Assembly: GCA_026388365.1 (NCBI GenBank)
Contig: JAPLJW010000125.1
Location: forward strand, 1 to 9,211
Length of the DNA: 9,211 nt
Source of the DNA: Deltaproteobacteria bacterium
GTDB lineage: Bacteria; Desulfobacterota; Syntrophia; Syntrophales; UBA5619
Direction: 5' to 3'
Of the stretch, positions 1 to 5,947 are shown piece after piece. The notes under the pieces are model-generated. The model worked only from the letters and a program-made list of their open reading frames with translations, had not been told where the DNA came from and ran no database searches. A program made the translations under genes and the position numbers. Every line of letters begins with the position of its first letter. The first letter of the stretch is position 1.

Positions 1-396
1 ACGGTTCAGAAACCGGCGGGCGCCGGTCCGGTCCAGGAAATGGACCTCCTTCCCGAGGTTCGCGCAGGCCATCGGCCGGCCGGTCTGCGCAACCTTGCCC
101 GTGATCCCTTCGCCGGGGAGGTAGGTCACATCCAGACCCTGGATATCGACGCCGTGCGCGACATCCAGCCAAGCCTCACCCGTTTCGCGGTCGAGGAGGG
201 AGATCATCCCCCGCTGCATCCCCAGCCGGTCGCTCATCTCCTGCAGGGCCTGCTCGATCTGTTCCCGCAACTCCCCCGGCTGCGCCAGGATCCTGGCGAC
301 GGCGTGCAGCGCGGCAAGTTCTTCGAAGTTATGGATGCTGATCTCTTTTCCTCCGGGCCAGCCGACTTGCGACGGCCGCCCAATCGTTGAAGTCAT
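1..396 (-). CDS. nifA: NifA-type sigma-54 activator, N-terminal GAF part (partial)
   Basis: This is the N-terminal part of a sigma-54 enhancer-binding protein of the NifA kind; the window edge cuts it after 132 residues. Residues about 24-132 form a GAF sensor domain. Seen directly: GMQRGMISLLD at 59-69, the PGEGITGKV block at 94-102, TGRPMACANLG at 105-115 and HFLDRTGAR at 119-127, which closely follow NifA GAF domains. In NifA the GAF domain controls the AAA+ ATPase, which opens sigma-54 promoters; the ATPase and the DNA-binding helix-turn-helix would lie beyond base 1. The ATG at 396 is the only credible early start in frame. A CAGGA lies 14 nt upstream, a longer spacing than usual. The nearby sigma-54 promoter of amtB fits a nitrogen-regulation locus. 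Another GAF-containing sigma-54 activator cannot be excluded without the rest of the gene. Confidence 0.85.
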   Translation of the reverse strand, partial: MTSTIGRPSQVGWPGGKEISIHNFEELAALHAVARILAQPGELREQIEQALQEMSDRLGMQRGMISLLDRETGEAWLDVAHGVDIQGLDVTYLPGEGITGKVAQTGRPMACANLGKEVHFLDRTGARRFLNR

Positions 397-679
397 GATC
401 GAAGCGGTTCTCCTGACCGGGTGCGCTTCCAACCGTTCTCGCCTGACATGCAGGAATGAGAGGCGCAATATAAAAAATCTTCCTTGCCGGAGAGTTCCAA
501 TCCGTGGGGAACTCCACTTCAACGGCTCTCTACAGACCCCTTCCCGTCCCCGCCCTGCCGGCGGTTCCGCAGTCTTCAGGACGGGTAAAACGGCTTTTCG
601 CAGAAATGAACGGTCTTAGGCTAACACTGTTTGACACAAAAATGCAATGCGTGCGGTGGGAAATGGACGGGGCATTCAT
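397..679. other. Intergenic region upstream of the nifA-like gene
   Basis: These 283 bases contain no convincing gene on either strand. They hold an AT-rich patch near 468-480 and a perfect 7-bp inverted repeat at 492-514. A GCGG-AA-CCGC palindrome also occurs near 570. No match to TGGCAC-N5-TTGC and no strong sigma-70 pair was found upstream of the nifA-like start. The promoter of that gene is therefore not identified. Confidence 0.5.
492..514. repeat. 7-bp inverted repeat upstream of nifA-like gene
   Basis: GAGTTCC at 492-498 and GGAACTC at 508-514 form a perfect dyad with a 9-base spacer. It lies about 100 bp upstream of the nifA-like start codon. There is no U-run, so it is not a typical terminator. 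It could be an operator for a dimeric regulator, or chance. The function is unknown. Confidence 0.4.
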
Positions 680-1012
680 TCAACGGTCCGGTTTTTCCGC
701 ATCCGGATAGCAGACCGCCCGCTGGCTCTGCGGGTCGGCCACGACATGGGCATAGAGCCCGCCCGTCGCCGCCGGCAGGTCGAAGACGCGAATGATCTCC
801 CGGAACCGTTCCGCATCGGGAAGGAGGTCCGTCAGAATGTTCGGAAGGCTCTCGAAGACCTCCCGATTGAACTCCGCTTCCGGATCGTTTGGATAGACGG
901 GAAGGTAGATGATCTGCGCCTCGACGAGGTCGAGGAAGAAATGGGTCCCATAGGAGACCTTGGAGTACCTGATCCAGCGCCGGAAGGCCGCTGGTAACGA
1001 TTCCGGATGGCA
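680..1012 (-). pseudogene. Unidentified gene remnant lacking a start
   Basis: An open frame of 110 codons plus stop (TGA at 682-680) begins directly after an in-frame TGA at 1015-1013. Its codons show the G/C-rich third positions of the neighbouring real genes, and the translation looks protein-like (FFLDLVEAQIIYLPVYPND, then REIIRVFDLPAATGGLYAHV near the C-terminus). No ATG, GTG or TTG occurs in the first 50 or so codons, so it cannot be translated in a normal way. I read it as the C-terminal remnant of a gene whose N-terminus was lost by deletion or frameshift. The family is not recognised. Overlapping minus frames carry starts, but their translations are rich in Arg, Ser and Pro and look like shadows. 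A sequencing error upstream is the main alternative. Confidence 0.5.
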
Positions 1013-1175
1013 TCATTCCGTTCTGACTGAGAAGGTCGTGTCGCCTTGCGTAAATTCGCCTGTCGCTGCAAAATGCGCTCTATGGATTATGGTACCACGT
1101 TTTGAGTTCCATTTTTATCTTTTTTCAATTTTCCATAAGGGAAACGAACATTGACCTCCCATAGCAGTCCCAGCG
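1013..1175. other. Intergenic region downstream of glnK
   Basis: This stretch is AT-rich at 1100-1150. I found no clear hairpin plus U-run that would terminate the amtB-glnK transcript. On the minus strand, in the same frame as the remnant at 680-1012, a short open stretch (1114 down to 1016) reads GTIIHRAHFAATGEFTQGDT and ends at the TGA at 1015-1013. It has no start codon. It may be part of the same decayed gene or of a dispersed repeat. Confidence 0.4.
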
Positions 1176-1523
1176 TCAGCCGATGGCGGTCCCGCCCCGT
1201 TCGCCGGAACTGATCCGGACGCAATCAACGAGATCCATGATGAAGATCTTTCCATCCCCGACCTCTCCTTTGCCGGTCCGGGCGCCCTTGTTGATGGCGG
1301 CGATGGTCGGCTCCACGAATGACTCGTTCACGGCGATGTCGAGCCGGACCTTCCGGAGGAGGCCGCCGACCTCCTTCGCCCCGCGGTAGATCTCCGTGAA
1401 TCCCTTCTGCCTTCCCTGCCCGAGGACGTTGGAGACCGTCATCAAATTCACGTCCACCGCTTCGAGCGCCTGTTTGACCTCTTCCAACTTATGCGGCTGG
1501 ATGATTGCAACGATGTATTTCAT
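1176..1523 (-). CDS. glnK: PII nitrogen regulatory protein GlnK lacking Tyr51
   Basis: This is a P-II family signal protein of 115 aa, the usual length; such proteins form trimers that bind ATP/ADP and 2-oxoglutarate. GlnK normally plugs the AmtB channel under nitrogen excess. Seen: the start MKYIVAIIQPHKLEEVK, the ATP-site GRQKG at 37-41, Tyr46 in EIYRG, and the GDGKIF block near 89-94. Position 51, the uridylylated tyrosine of E. coli GlnB, is Glu (YRGAKEVGG). The E. coli Arg103 equivalent is Ser (VRISSGE). Uridylylation at the standard site is therefore not possible, and signalling probably relies on ligand binding alone. The ATG follows TAGGAGG with 8 nt spacing. It lies 12 nt after amtB and is almost certainly co-transcribed with it from the sigma-54 promoter. 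Confidence 0.95.
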   Translation of the reverse strand: MKYIVAIIQPHKLEEVKQALEAVDVNLMTVSNVLGQGRQKGFTEIYRGAKEVGGLLRKVRLDIAVNESFVEPTIAAINKGARTGKGEVGDGKIFIMDLVDCVRISSGERGGTAIG

Positions 1524-1531
1524 GATCCTTT

Positions 1532-1538
1532 CCTCCTA
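1532..1538 (-). promoter_or_regulatory. glnK ribosome binding site overlapping the amtB stop
   Basis: On the minus strand TAGGAGG contains the TAG stop of amtB and serves as the Shine-Dalgarno of glnK, 8 nt before its ATG. Ribosomes ending amtB sit on the glnK start region, which suggests translational coupling. Confidence 0.8.
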
Positions 1539-2771
1539 TTCTATGACGGTATAGGCCGATTCACTTTGTTGGGTCAAATCGAGACCGACGATCTCGTCTT
1601 TCTTTTCCACCCTCATCCCGACGAGGCCGTCGACGACCTTGAAGATGATCCAGGTCATCACCGCGGCGAAGATCGGCGCTATGACGATGAGCATCAGTTG
1701 GATGAGAAATTGCTTGGGGTTTCCGAAAAACAGGCCGTCCGCCCCGGCGGCGTTGACCGCCTTTTCAGCAAAGAGCCCGGTCGCCAGGGTTCCCCACATT
1801 CCGCCCACCCCGTGGACGCCAAACGCATCGAGGGAGTCGTCGTAGCCGAGCTTCGCCTTGATCAGGACCACGGCGATGTAGCAGAACAGGGCGACCAGGA
1901 TGCCGATGAAGATCGCATTCATGGGGTTCACAAACCCGCAGGCCGGCGTGATCGCGACCAGCCCCGCGACGGCGCCCGTCGCCGCCCCGAGGACGGTCGG
2001 CGCCCCGTGGTGCCACCACTCGATGAGCGCCCAGGTCAGTCCCGCCGCCGCCGTGGCGACGTGCGTTGTCACGAAGGCGTTGGCGGCCAGTTCATTCGCC
2101 CCCAGCGCGCTGCCCGCATTGAACCCGAACCAGCCGAACCAGAGCAGCGCCGCCCCCAGGACGGTGAAGGGCAGGTTGTGCGGTCGGAAGGGCTGCAGGT
2201 CGTAACCGCACCGCTTTCCCAGCAGGATCGCCAGCGTCAGGGCCGAGATCCCGGAACTGACGTGGACAACAATCCCGCCCGCAAAATCCAGCGCCCCCAG
2301 ATTGCGGAGCCAGCCGCCCATACCCCAGACCCAGTGCGCCAGCGGATCGTAGACGAACGTCGCCCACAGCACGGTGAAGATCAGAAAGGACGAGAACTTC
2401 ATCCGTTCCGCGAACGCCCCGATGATGAGCGCCGGCGTGATCACGGCGAACATCGCCTGGAAGATCATGAAGGCCTGATGGGGGATCGTTGCCGCATAAT
2501 CGGCGTTCGGCTGACCGCCGACGAAATGGAGCCCCGCCCACTTCAGACTGCCGATGATCCCCATTCCGGTGTCCGGCCCGAAGGCCAGCGAATAGCCGTA
2601 AAGGACCCACTGCAGGCTGATGACGCAAGTGATGATGAAACACTGCATTAAAATGGAAAGAACGTTTTTCCTCCGCACCAGTCCGCCGTAGAAGAAGGCC
2701 AGTCCCGGAATCGTCATCCCCAGAACCAGGACCGATGAGATCAACACCCATGCTGTGTCCCCTGTATTCAT
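1536..2771 (-). CDS. amtB: Ammonium transporter AmtB
   Basis: This is a 411-aa Amt/Mep/Rh-family ammonium channel, an inner-membrane trimer expected to have 11 membrane helices. Seen: the N-terminal helix with PGLAFFYGGLVRRKN at 22-36, FQAMFAVITPALI at 104-116 (outer Phe gate region), DFAGGIVVH at 162-170 and DAFGVHGVGG at 315-324. His170 and His320 match the twin pore histidines of E. coli AmtB (168 and 318), and Asp162 matches its conserved Asp160. The start chosen is the ATG at 2771, preceded by AAGGAGG with 8 nt spacing. The frame stays open upstream to about 2909, but that stretch is not AmtB-like and contains the promoter. No signal peptide is apparent. It is first in an amtB-glnK operon, reversed from the more common glnK-amtB order. 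Confidence 0.97.
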   Translation of the reverse strand: MNTGDTAWVLISSVLVLGMTIPGLAFFYGGLVRRKNVLSILMQCFIITCVISLQWVLYGYSLAFGPDTGMGIIGSLKWAGLHFVGGQPNADYAATIPHQAFMIFQAMFAVITPALIIGAFAERMKFSSFLIFTVLWATFVYDPLAHWVWGMGGWLRNLGALDFAGGIVVHVSSGISALTLAILLGKRCGYDLQPFRPHNLPFTVLGAALLWFGWFGFNAGSALGANELAANAFVTTHVATAAAGLTWALIEWWHHGAPTVLGAATGAVAGLVAITPACGFVNPMNAIFIGILVALFCYIAVVLIKAKLGYDDSLDAFGVHGVGGMWGTLATGLFAEKAVNAAGADGLFFGNPKQFLIQLMLIVIAPIFAAVMTWIIFKVVDGLVGMRVEKKDEIVGLDLTQQSESAYTVIE

Positions 2772-2779
2772 GATCAAGA

Positions 2780-2786
2780 CCTCCTT
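2780..2786 (-). promoter_or_regulatory. amtB ribosome binding site
   Basis: On the minus strand AAGGAGG lies 8 nt before the ATG at 2771. It decides the start in favour of the protein beginning MNTGDTAW over the longer open frame. Confidence 0.85.
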
Positions 2787-2885
2787 AAAATTTGTGCTTT
2801 CGGGGTCTTCCCCGCCTGAACCGCCGATCCCGGGTTCCATGGACAGCGGCGCCGGCCGGCGGCGATCCCGTTCGAGAGGGATTAA

Positions 2886-2901
2886 GGCAAGGAAGGTGCC
2901 A
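2886..2901 (-). promoter_or_regulatory. Sigma-54 (-24/-12) promoter of amtB-glnK
   Basis: The minus strand reads TGGCACCTTCCTTGCC, an exact TGGCAC-N5-TTGC sigma-54 element. The invariant GG and GC dinucleotides are correctly spaced. Transcription should start near 2875, giving a leader of about 104 nt before amtB. Sigma-54 control of amtB-glnK is the standard arrangement for nitrogen limitation and needs an activator such as NtrC or NifA. Confidence 0.88.
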
Positions 2902-2970
2902 TCGGACACGATGAATGATAAGCATAAGAAAATATTCGTTTATTGAATTCAACAACCCTCGCATGCGGGC

Positions 2971-2999
2971 AAGGCAGGATTGTAACAATTTTGTGCCTT
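2971..2999. promoter_or_regulatory. Nested inverted repeat, candidate enhancer site
   Basis: AAGGCA at 2971-2976 and TGCCTT at 2994-2999 form an outer 6-bp inverted repeat around the perfect inner palindrome ATTGT-A-ACAAT at 2979-2989. The two dyads share almost the same centre (2985 and 2984), about 110 bp upstream of the predicted amtB transcription start. That is the usual distance for binding sites of sigma-54 activators. It does not match the NifA consensus TGT-N10-ACA or the NtrC consensus, so the binder is unknown. A further perfect palindrome, TTGAATTCAA, lies at 2943-2952. The sites could also serve the divergent plus-strand gene. Confidence 0.4.
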
Positions 3000-3093
3000 T
3001 TCCGGACCATCCAACAAAAATGTAGTCTGCTGGAAGCGATCATGGATCCCCTCCGGGGGAGAAAATATTTGCCCTGTCCGGGGATTTTGAGGT

Positions 3094-3843
3094 ATGAAGC
3101 AGGCCATGATCACGGATGAGGAACGGAAACGATACGCCCGCCAGATTCTGATGATTGGAGAGGCGGGACAGGAAAGACTCAAGGCGGCGCGCGTCCTCGT
3201 CGCCGGCGCCGGGGGCTTGGGAACGGTGATCTCCCTCTACCTGGCCGCCGCCGGTGTCGGCCACCTGCGGATCATCGACTGCGACGTCGTCGAGACGAGC
3301 AACCTGAACCGCCAGATCCTCCACTGGAGCGGGGACGTTGGGCGGCCGAAAACCGCCTCCGTCGGGGAGAAGCTCGCCGCGCTGAACCCTCTGATCCGCA
3401 TCGAGACGGTCTCCGAAAGGATCGCGGAGGACAGCATCGGGGAGATGGCGCGGGGCTGCGACCTCATCGTCGATGCAATGGACAATTTCCCGACCCGTTA
3501 TCTCCTGAACCGGACCGCAGTCGAAAAAGGGATTCCGTTCATCCATGGCGCCGTGCGGGGTTTCTTCGGCCAGGCAACGACGGTCATCCCCGGGAAGACC
3601 CCCTGCCTGCGCTGTCTGTTCCCCGGAGGCCCGCCGCAGGAGGTGTTCCCGATCATCGGGGCGACGTGCGGCGTCATCGGCGCCATCGAGGCGACGGAGG
3701 CGATCAAGCTGCTCACCGGCCAGGGAGAGCCGCTCGCCGGCCGGCTTTTCCTCTGGGACGGCCTCGCGGTCAGCGCCGATTCCGTCACGGTCGAAAGGGA
3801 TCCGTCCTGCCCCGTCTGCGGAAAGGTGAAGAAAGCCCTTTGA
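3094..3843 (+). CDS. HesA/MoeB/ThiF-family adenylyltransferase
   Basis: This is a 249-aa E1-like enzyme of the kind that adenylates the C-terminal Gly-Gly of a small sulfur carrier (MoaD or ThiS) using ATP. Seen: arginine finger in RYARQ (Arg16), nucleotide loop GAGGLG at 38-43, SNLNRQ with Asn70 and Arg73, Lys86 in GRPK, VDAMDN with Asp130, and zinc cysteine pairs CLRC (171, 174) and CPVC (239, 242). These residues match E. coli MoeB closely. GATCGVIGAIEATEAIKLL near 189-207 resembles HesA-type members. There is no rhodanese domain and no carrier-protein gene nearby. GAGG lies almost directly before the ATG at 3094, so the ATG at 3106 (start MITDEE) may be the true start. It diverges from the amtB promoter. 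The exact role (MoeB, ThiF or HesA) is unresolved. Confidence 0.9.
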   Translation: MKQAMITDEERKRYARQILMIGEAGQERLKAARVLVAGAGGLGTVISLYLAAAGVGHLRIIDCDVVETSNLNRQILHWSGDVGRPKTASVGEKLAALNPLIRIETVSERIAEDSIGEMARGCDLIVDAMDNFPTRYLLNRTAVEKGIPFIHGAVRGFFGQATTVIPGKTPCLRCLFPGGPPQEVFPIIGATCGVIGAIEATEAIKLLTGQGEPLAGRLFLWDGLAVSADSVTVERDPSCPVCGKVKKAL

Positions 3844-4012
3844 AAAACGCAGGGTCCGGCATGGCATGATGCCGTCGCCCACCTCTCATCCTTTTCCCCA
3901 ACGGAAGAAGATCCGGCAGACAAACAAGACCCTGGATGAATCGCGCCACCCTCGCAGACGGAGGGAAAAGGCGGTAGGGAGGGATCCCTGGGCTTCCGGG
4001 GAGGATTACGGG
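3844..4012. other. Convergent intergenic region
   Basis: There is no gene here. A short hairpin follows the plus-strand gene at 3857-3874 (CGGCAT, 6-nt loop, ATGCCG) but has no U-run, so termination of the plus-strand transcript is uncertain. The rest shows no recognisable element. Confidence 0.4.
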
Positions 4013-4045
4013 AGAAAAAGGAGGCCGGCGGTTTGCCGGCCTCCT
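4013..4045 (-). terminator. Rho-independent terminator of the sdh-dct operon
   Basis: AGGAGGCCGGC and its perfect complement form an 11-bp stem (4019-4029 with 4035-4045) around a 5-nt loop. On the minus strand the stem is followed by TTTTT-C-T. It starts 19 nt past the dctM stop codon. On the plus strand it is followed by GCCATTTTAC, so it may also slow the convergent transcript, but it is a better minus-strand terminator. Confidence 0.9.
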
Positions 4046-4064
4046 GCCATTTTACGGTCGTGCA

Positions 4065-5342
4065 TCAACGCATCCGCGACGGGAGAAACGTGGAGACGTC
4101 GGGCCAGACGACGAAGAGGATCAGGGCGCCGATCATGATGAGGATGAAGGGCCAGACCCCCTTGACGACCTCCTCCAGCTTGGCCTTGGCCATCGCCGAT
4201 ACGACAAAGAGGTTCAATCCCACGGGAGGCGTGATCATGGCCAGCTCCATGTTCACCGTCATGACGACGCAGAACTGGACCAGCGGAATATCCAGGGCCT
4301 TGATGACGGGGAGCAGGATGGGCAGCGTGATCAGGGTGATGGAAACGGCCTCAAGGAAGGTCCCCATGACGAAGAACATCAAATTGGTAACAAAGAAGAA
4401 CATCCACTTGTTGACATGGCCCTCCGTGATCAACTGGAGAACCTGTTGGGGGACCTGCTTGGCGGTGAGGAACAGCGAGAAGACCATCGCCGCGGCGATG
4501 ATCAGGAAGATCATGGAGGAGATATTGACGGACTCGACCAGGATCCGCCGGATGCCGCCCCACTTCAGCTCCTTGTACACGAACACGGAGACGATGATGG
4601 TATAGAATACGGACAGGACCGCCGCCTCCGTGGGGGTGCAGATGCCCATGTAGATGCTCCCGAGGATGAAGACGGGCAGGAAGGCGCCGGGGAGGGACTT
4701 GAAGGTGCTTTTCCACCGCTCGTTCCAGGAGGCCTTCGGGAGGATGCCGAACTTTCCGATCTTCGCGTAGATGATGGCGCTGACGATGAGGATGGAAGCG
4801 AGGATGATGCCCGGGATCATCCCGGCCGCGAAGAGTTCGCCGATGGAGTACTCGGAGACGATGCCGAAGATGACCATGGTCACGCTCGGAGGGATGAGGA
4901 TGCCCAGAGTCCCCGCGGCGGCGACGAGCCCCATCGCGAAGCGCTTGGGGTAGCCCGCCTCGATCATCGCGGGCAGCATGATGGCGCCGATGGCGGCGGC
5001 CGTGGCCGGGCTGGAGCCGGAGATCGCCGCGAAGATGGCGCAGGCGGCGATCGTTACGACGGCGAGCCCGCCGGTCAGGTGGCCGACCCAGGATCGGAGC
5101 CCGCCGATCAGGTACTTCGAAATGCCGCCGTGGGCCATGACAACCCCCGCAAACACGAAGGCGGGGATGGCCAGCAGGGGCGGGGAGAGCAGGGCGGAGA
5201 ACATGCGCTGGGCGATCATGTAAAGGGTGAAGTCCGTCGTCGCCCACAGGACGACGATGGCCGCCGTGGCGAGCGACACAGCGATGGGAACGTTCAGGCA
5301 GAACAGGCCGATAAAGATTCCGAACAAGATTGCAGTTTCCAT
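4065..5342 (-). CDS. dctM: TRAP transporter large permease DctM
   Basis: This is the large membrane subunit of a tripartite ATP-independent periplasmic transporter, 425 aa, which is standard for the family. It drives solute uptake with an ion gradient. About 12 hydrophobic segments are visible. Family signatures include AISGSSPATAAAIGAIMLPAM at about 106-126 and GTLGILIPPS at 144-153 in the first half, and a matching half-site ELAMITPPVGLNLFV at 366-380. The start is the ATG at 5342, which shares one base with the dctQ stop (TGATG); AAAGGAG lies about 11 nt upstream. The open frame continues upstream only as a shadow inside dctQ. It is the last gene of the operon, 19 nt before the terminator. 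The substrate is probably a C4-dicarboxylate, judging by the sdh genes upstream. Confidence 0.95.
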   Translation of the reverse strand: METAILFGIFIGLFCLNVPIAVSLATAAIVVLWATTDFTLYMIAQRMFSALLSPPLLAIPAFVFAGVVMAHGGISKYLIGGLRSWVGHLTGGLAVVTIAACAIFAAISGSSPATAAAIGAIMLPAMIEAGYPKRFAMGLVAAAGTLGILIPPSVTMVIFGIVSEYSIGELFAAGMIPGIILASILIVSAIIYAKIGKFGILPKASWNERWKSTFKSLPGAFLPVFILGSIYMGICTPTEAAVLSVFYTIIVSVFVYKELKWGGIRRILVESVNISSMIFLIIAAAMVFSLFLTAKQVPQQVLQLITEGHVNKWMFFFVTNLMFFVMGTFLEAVSITLITLPILLPVIKALDIPLVQFCVVMTVNMELAMITPPVGLNLFVVSAMAKAKLEEVVKGVWPFILIMIGALILFVVWPDVSTFLPSRMR

Positions 5343-5866
5343 CAGACAATCGCTCCTTTCTCCATCTCGTCGCTCCAGGACCGGCCGCCGTCCCTGTACA
5401 GGAACAGGAGCTTCTGGATGAACCGGGCGCCGAACATGACCCCGCTGATCGGCATGATGAGGTAGACGATCCACAGCGGGAACTGGCTGTCCGTGGAGCC
5501 CTGGCCCGTGACCAAGTAATCCTGGACGAGGAGGATCCCGAACCAGGTGTAAAAGAGGCAGAAGGCGATGCCCAGGGAGTGGGCGAACGTGCTGACGTAC
5601 CGCTTCAGCCCGACGGGCATCATGTCGTAGAACATGTCCACCTTGATGTGGTGGTTGGTCCGGAGGGCCTGGGACATGCCTGCAAAGGTCCCCCAGACGA
5701 CGAAATAGACGGAGAATTCATCCAGGAGCGACTCCGGCATGCCCCAGATGTACCGGAGGGTGACGTTGATCATGATGAGGGTGAGGCCGGTAAAAAGGAG
5801 GAGCCCGGAGGACCACTCCTCAAAGGCCTCGTAGAATCGAGACCATCTGCTTTTTTCCTTGTTCAT
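5342..5866 (-). CDS. dctQ: TRAP transporter small permease DctQ
   Basis: This is the small membrane subunit of the TRAP transporter, 174 aa, with four hydrophobic segments at roughly 20-40, 51-67, 92-115 and 129-150. Family features include the charged amphipathic start (NKEKSRWSRFYEAFEEW), LRYIWGMPESLLDEFSVYF, and HHIKVDMFYDMMP, matching the usual H-x-x-V-D-x-hydrophobic motif of DctQ. The start ATG follows GAGGAGGGAAAC, a good ribosome site. It overlaps dctM by one base, so the two permease subunits are translationally coupled. It is separated from dctP by an 81-nt gap with a hairpin. Confidence 0.95.
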   Translation of the reverse strand: MNKEKSRWSRFYEAFEEWSSGLLLFTGLTLIMINVTLRYIWGMPESLLDEFSVYFVVWGTFAGMSQALRTNHHIKVDMFYDMMPVGLKRYVSTFAHSLGIAFCLFYTWFGILLVQDYLVTGQGSTDSQFPLWIVYLIMPISGVMFGARFIQKLLFLYRDGGRSWSDEMEKGAIV

Positions 5867-5885
5867 GTTTCCCTCCTCAAAGGCT

Positions 5886-5924
5886 ATGGGGGCGGGCCCG
5901 TTTTTGGCGGGACCGCCCCCCCAT
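5886..5924. promoter_or_regulatory. Large hairpin between dctP and dctQ
   Basis: ATGGGGGCGG at 5886-5895 pairs with CCG and a run of seven C, then AT, at 5913-5924 (two extra C). An inner CCCG/CGGG stem at 5897-5900 and 5908-5911 closes a 7-nt loop. There is no U-run on the minus strand. Such hairpins downstream of binding-protein genes often protect the upstream mRNA 3' end or reduce readthrough, so that the periplasmic protein is made in excess over the permease. That role is inferred here. Confidence 0.6.
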
Positions 5925-5947
5925 TTCCATGGAATGGCCGCCGGCCG

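Noticed and set aside
1013..1015. In-frame TGA read as selenocysteine joining 1114-1016 to 1012-680
   Set aside because: No start codon exists upstream before a TAA at 1117-1115, no SECIS-like hairpin was recognised, and no selenoprotein motif is visible.
621..1016. 131-codon minus-strand open frame starting with ATG-ATG
   Set aside because: Its translation is rich in Arg, Gly, Pro and Ser, and third-position bias favours the overlapping frame annotated as a remnant.
1491..2651. 386-codon plus-strand open frame opposite amtB
   Set aside because: It lies over a well-conserved amtB. The translation is Arg/Asp/Glu-rich and low in complexity, so it is an antisense shadow.
2772..2909. 46-residue N-terminal extension of AmtB
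   Set aside because: The extension is not AmtB-like and contains the sigma-54 promoter. A strong AAGGAGG sits just before the shorter start.
3047..3060. Hairpin TCCCC-TCCG-GGGGA upstream of the plus-strand gene
   Set aside because: The stem is only 5 bp, has no U-run on either side and matches no known riboswitch, so it is likely a chance feature of G+C-rich DNA.
2772..3093. NifA upstream activator sequence TGT-N10-ACA
   Set aside because: Both strands were scanned by eye. The nearest candidates miss one or more of the required bases, so no standard site is claimed.
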